From Proteles cristata cristata (Eukaryota > Chordata > Mammalia > Carnivora > Hyaenidae): a stretch of DNA of 64,000 nucleotides. The translations under genes and the position numbers were made by a program. The stretch is from positions 682,001 through 746,000 of the forward strand of contig JAESUZ010005101.1 in assembly GCA_017311185.1 (NCBI GenBank), given 5' to 3'. The notes beneath the pieces were generated by a model. The model saw only the letters and a list, made by a program, of their open reading frames with translations, was not told the DNA's origin and searched no databases. Positions 62,504 to 64,000 of the stretch are shown piece by piece; positions within the stretch are counted from its first letter, which is position 1, and the number at the start of each line of letters is the position of its first letter.

Positions 62504-62959
62504 TAGGGGCTGGAAGGGGAGATGAGAGTTCACTAGAATCAAACCAAGATGGATTTCGCATTCAGTCCCCAACATCTGGGCAGGTGGAGAGAAGTGGCAG
62601 GCGTTCAGAAGTTTGGCCCACATTCTGTTCCTCAACCAGCTCACCGCTTCTCAAGATCTCAGTGAACAACAGGCCATCGAGCCTTCCTCAGGTGCAAAAT
62701 ACTGGTGGTGACATTAGAACTTCTGTCACTCCCGGTAATTATGTAATACAGCGCTTGGAAAATACTAAAATCTTCATCTTCAGGCATAGGACTGGGCTCA
62801 CTAAAATGAGAAAGGGTCTATTTGCTGCTGGTTTATGAAGTGATCAACCCAAATGAAGACCAGGATAGGAACCACTGGATCTACCTGGGTCAAGGCAGAG
62901 TTGAGTGCCCGGAGATGATCTGAGACTTGGGTATCCGACAGGAAAGGATATGCAAAGTG

Positions 62960-63110
62960 ACCTTCCCCACCTACAGGCTATGTGGCTTCGGGCAAAAGCT
63001 TCAGTGTCTCTCTCGTGGTTTTATTATCTAAAAGATGGAGGGTGAGAGGAGGTAATGTAGGCAAGCTCCAGTTCCGTGCCTGGCTCCAAATAAATACTCA
63101 AGGCCCTACC
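62960..63110 (+). mobile_element. MIR fragment
   Basis: GGCTATGTGGCTTCGGGCAA and TTATTATCTAAAAGATGGAG are the MIR core, followed by CTGGCTCCAAATAAATACTC. It is strongly diverged. Confidence 0.65.
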
Positions 63111-63279
63111 TTTGCTTTCCTTCCTCTTCCTCACGCCATTTCTTAATTCTTAGGTGTGAATTCCTTAATTCATTGTAATTGAATGCATTTGTTGTTTAGC
63201 TAACCTACAATGTTTTTTTAATTACAAATATATATAACATAATTAGAAAACCACTGTAGATTAGCAAAGCAACAAATTC

Positions 63280-63307
63280 AACATATATATGTTGTATATA
63301 TATATAA
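63280..63307. repeat. (AT)n-rich run
   Basis: Two short AT-alternating blocks are joined by GTTG. Nothing more can be said of it. Confidence 0.8.
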
Positions 63308-63393
63308 TACACGTTCCCTTTTGAACATTTAGGAAGTACACATCAGCAAGAAGAAACTGAGAGGGCTCTGTAAATCTAAAAATGAGCACTGTT

Positions 63394-63609
63394 GGGGCGC
63401 CCGGGTGGCGTAGTTGGTTAAGCGTCCGACTTTCGCTCGGGTCATGATTTCGCGGTTCGTGGGTTCGAGCCCCGCGTCGGGCTCTGTGCTGACTGCCAGC
63501 TCAGAGCCTGGAGCCTGTTTCAGTCTGTGACTCCCTCTCTCTCTGACCCTCCCCTGCTCACGCTGTCTCTCTCTCTCTCTCTCCTAGAAATAAATAAAAC
63601 ATTAAAAAA
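63394..63609 (+). mobile_element. CAN SINE, CTAG-tail subfamily
   Basis: This near-consensus copy has CGCGGTTCGTGGGTTCGAGC, GCTGACTGCCAGCTCAG and CCTAGAAATAAATAAAACAT. The perfect 16 bp duplication AAAAATGAGCACTGTT lies at 63378-63393 and 63610-63625. Confidence 0.98.
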
Positions 63610-63837
63610 AAAAATGAGCACTGTTAACTTTCTGTGTGTACTCCTCGTACCTGTATCTCTGTTTCTCTCTCTCTCTCTCTTTCATTTACATATTTCCACG
63701 CTTTTACAAAAGGGATTTTTGTGTCACCTACATCTTTCACTTAACATATCTGGTCCTTCCCTGGAGTCTATCTCTCTATGTCACTGAATATTCTTCCACA
63801 ACATGAGTTTAGTATCTGTAGCGTCTTCCATTATTAT

Positions 63838-64000
63838 TATTTTTTTTTTTAATTTCTAGGAGAGAGAGACAGCGTGAGCAGGGGAGGGTCAGAGAGAGAG
63901 GGAGTCACAGACTGAAACAGGCTCCAGGCTTCGAGCTGGCAGTCAGCACAGAGCCCGACGCGGGGCTCGAACCCACAAACCGCGAGATCATGACCTGAGC
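63838..64000 (-). mobile_element. CAN SINE, CTAG-tail subfamily, cut by window end
   Basis: The inverted copy starts with a T run and TTTCTAGGAGAGAGAGACAG, has CTGGCAGTCAGCACAGAGCC, and is cut at ATGACCTGAGC before its head. Confidence 0.95.

Larger units (their letters stand above)
54737..64000 (-). other. PGM5: PGM5 intron 1 (partial)
   Basis: This is the sequence upstream of exon 2 in gene orientation. No PGM5 exon 1, which should encode a Gly- and Pro-rich N-terminus ending near QMAAANG, was found up to the window end. It carries CAN SINEs near 55007, 57064, 57310, 63394 and 63838, an antisense L1 3' end (55260-55800) and a MER5-like MITE. It also has facing LTR-like fragments (59890-60510) and a SINE-free GC-richer block (60500-62450). 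Confidence 0.8.

Noticed and set aside
62404..62838. A 144-codon plus-strand frame with HTHTHTHT
   Set aside because: It is driven by the AC microsatellite. The remainder has no homology that I recognise.

Overview
This window is nuclear DNA from a carnivoran mammal, most likely a felid or another feliform. The main evidence is about three dozen copies of the tRNA-Lys-derived CAN SINE. Each has a head close to GGCGCCTGGGTGGCTCAG, a CT-rich middle and an A-rich tail, and many lie between target-site duplications. Carnivore-type L1 3' ends, MIR and L2 fossils, LTR pieces and microsatellites fill most of the rest. Nothing in it looks bacterial, plasmid-borne or phage-derived.

The only gene I can support is PGM5 (phosphoglucomutase-like protein 5, also called aciculin), on the minus strand. 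Five consecutive internal coding exons are visible. Reading 5' to 3' along the gene they are exon 2 (54736-54574), exon 3 (47576-47430), exon 4 (43971-43846), exon 5 (39724-39534) and exon 6 (38923-38769). Every one is bounded by AG acceptors and GT donors, and the phases chain as 0/1, 1/1, 1/1, 1/0, 0/2. Joined, they encode about 261 residues, roughly residues 88 to 348 of a protein of about 567. Exon 1 should lie beyond the right edge and exons 7 onward beyond the left edge. The exons read TASHCPGG where active phosphoglucomutases have TASHNPGG, and DADGD where they have DGDGD. That, together with the flanking residues, identifies PGM5 rather than PGM1.

Layout: 1-38768 is intron 6 (partial), 38924-39533 is the short intron 5, 39725-43845 is intron 4, 43972-47429 is intron 3, 47577-54573 is intron 2, and 54737-64000 is intron 1 (partial). 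Intron 6 is SINE-rich at 0.7-9.9 kb and 22.5-25.7 kb, is mostly unremarkable elsewhere, and holds a long stack of L1 fragments at 35.3-38.5 kb. A fairly GC-rich stretch with no SINE, about 60.5-62.4 kb, is the part of intron 1 most worth checking for regulatory function.

I did not find an undescribed gene system. The observations with most content are the repeat archaeology (a young SINE subfamily, a SINE nested in a SINE with both duplications readable, a SINE dimer, inverted SINE pairs), the strong antisense bias of L1, and the altered active-site motif of PGM5. Repeat family names come from recognition by eye. Boundaries of old elements are approximate; exon boundaries are exact to the base.
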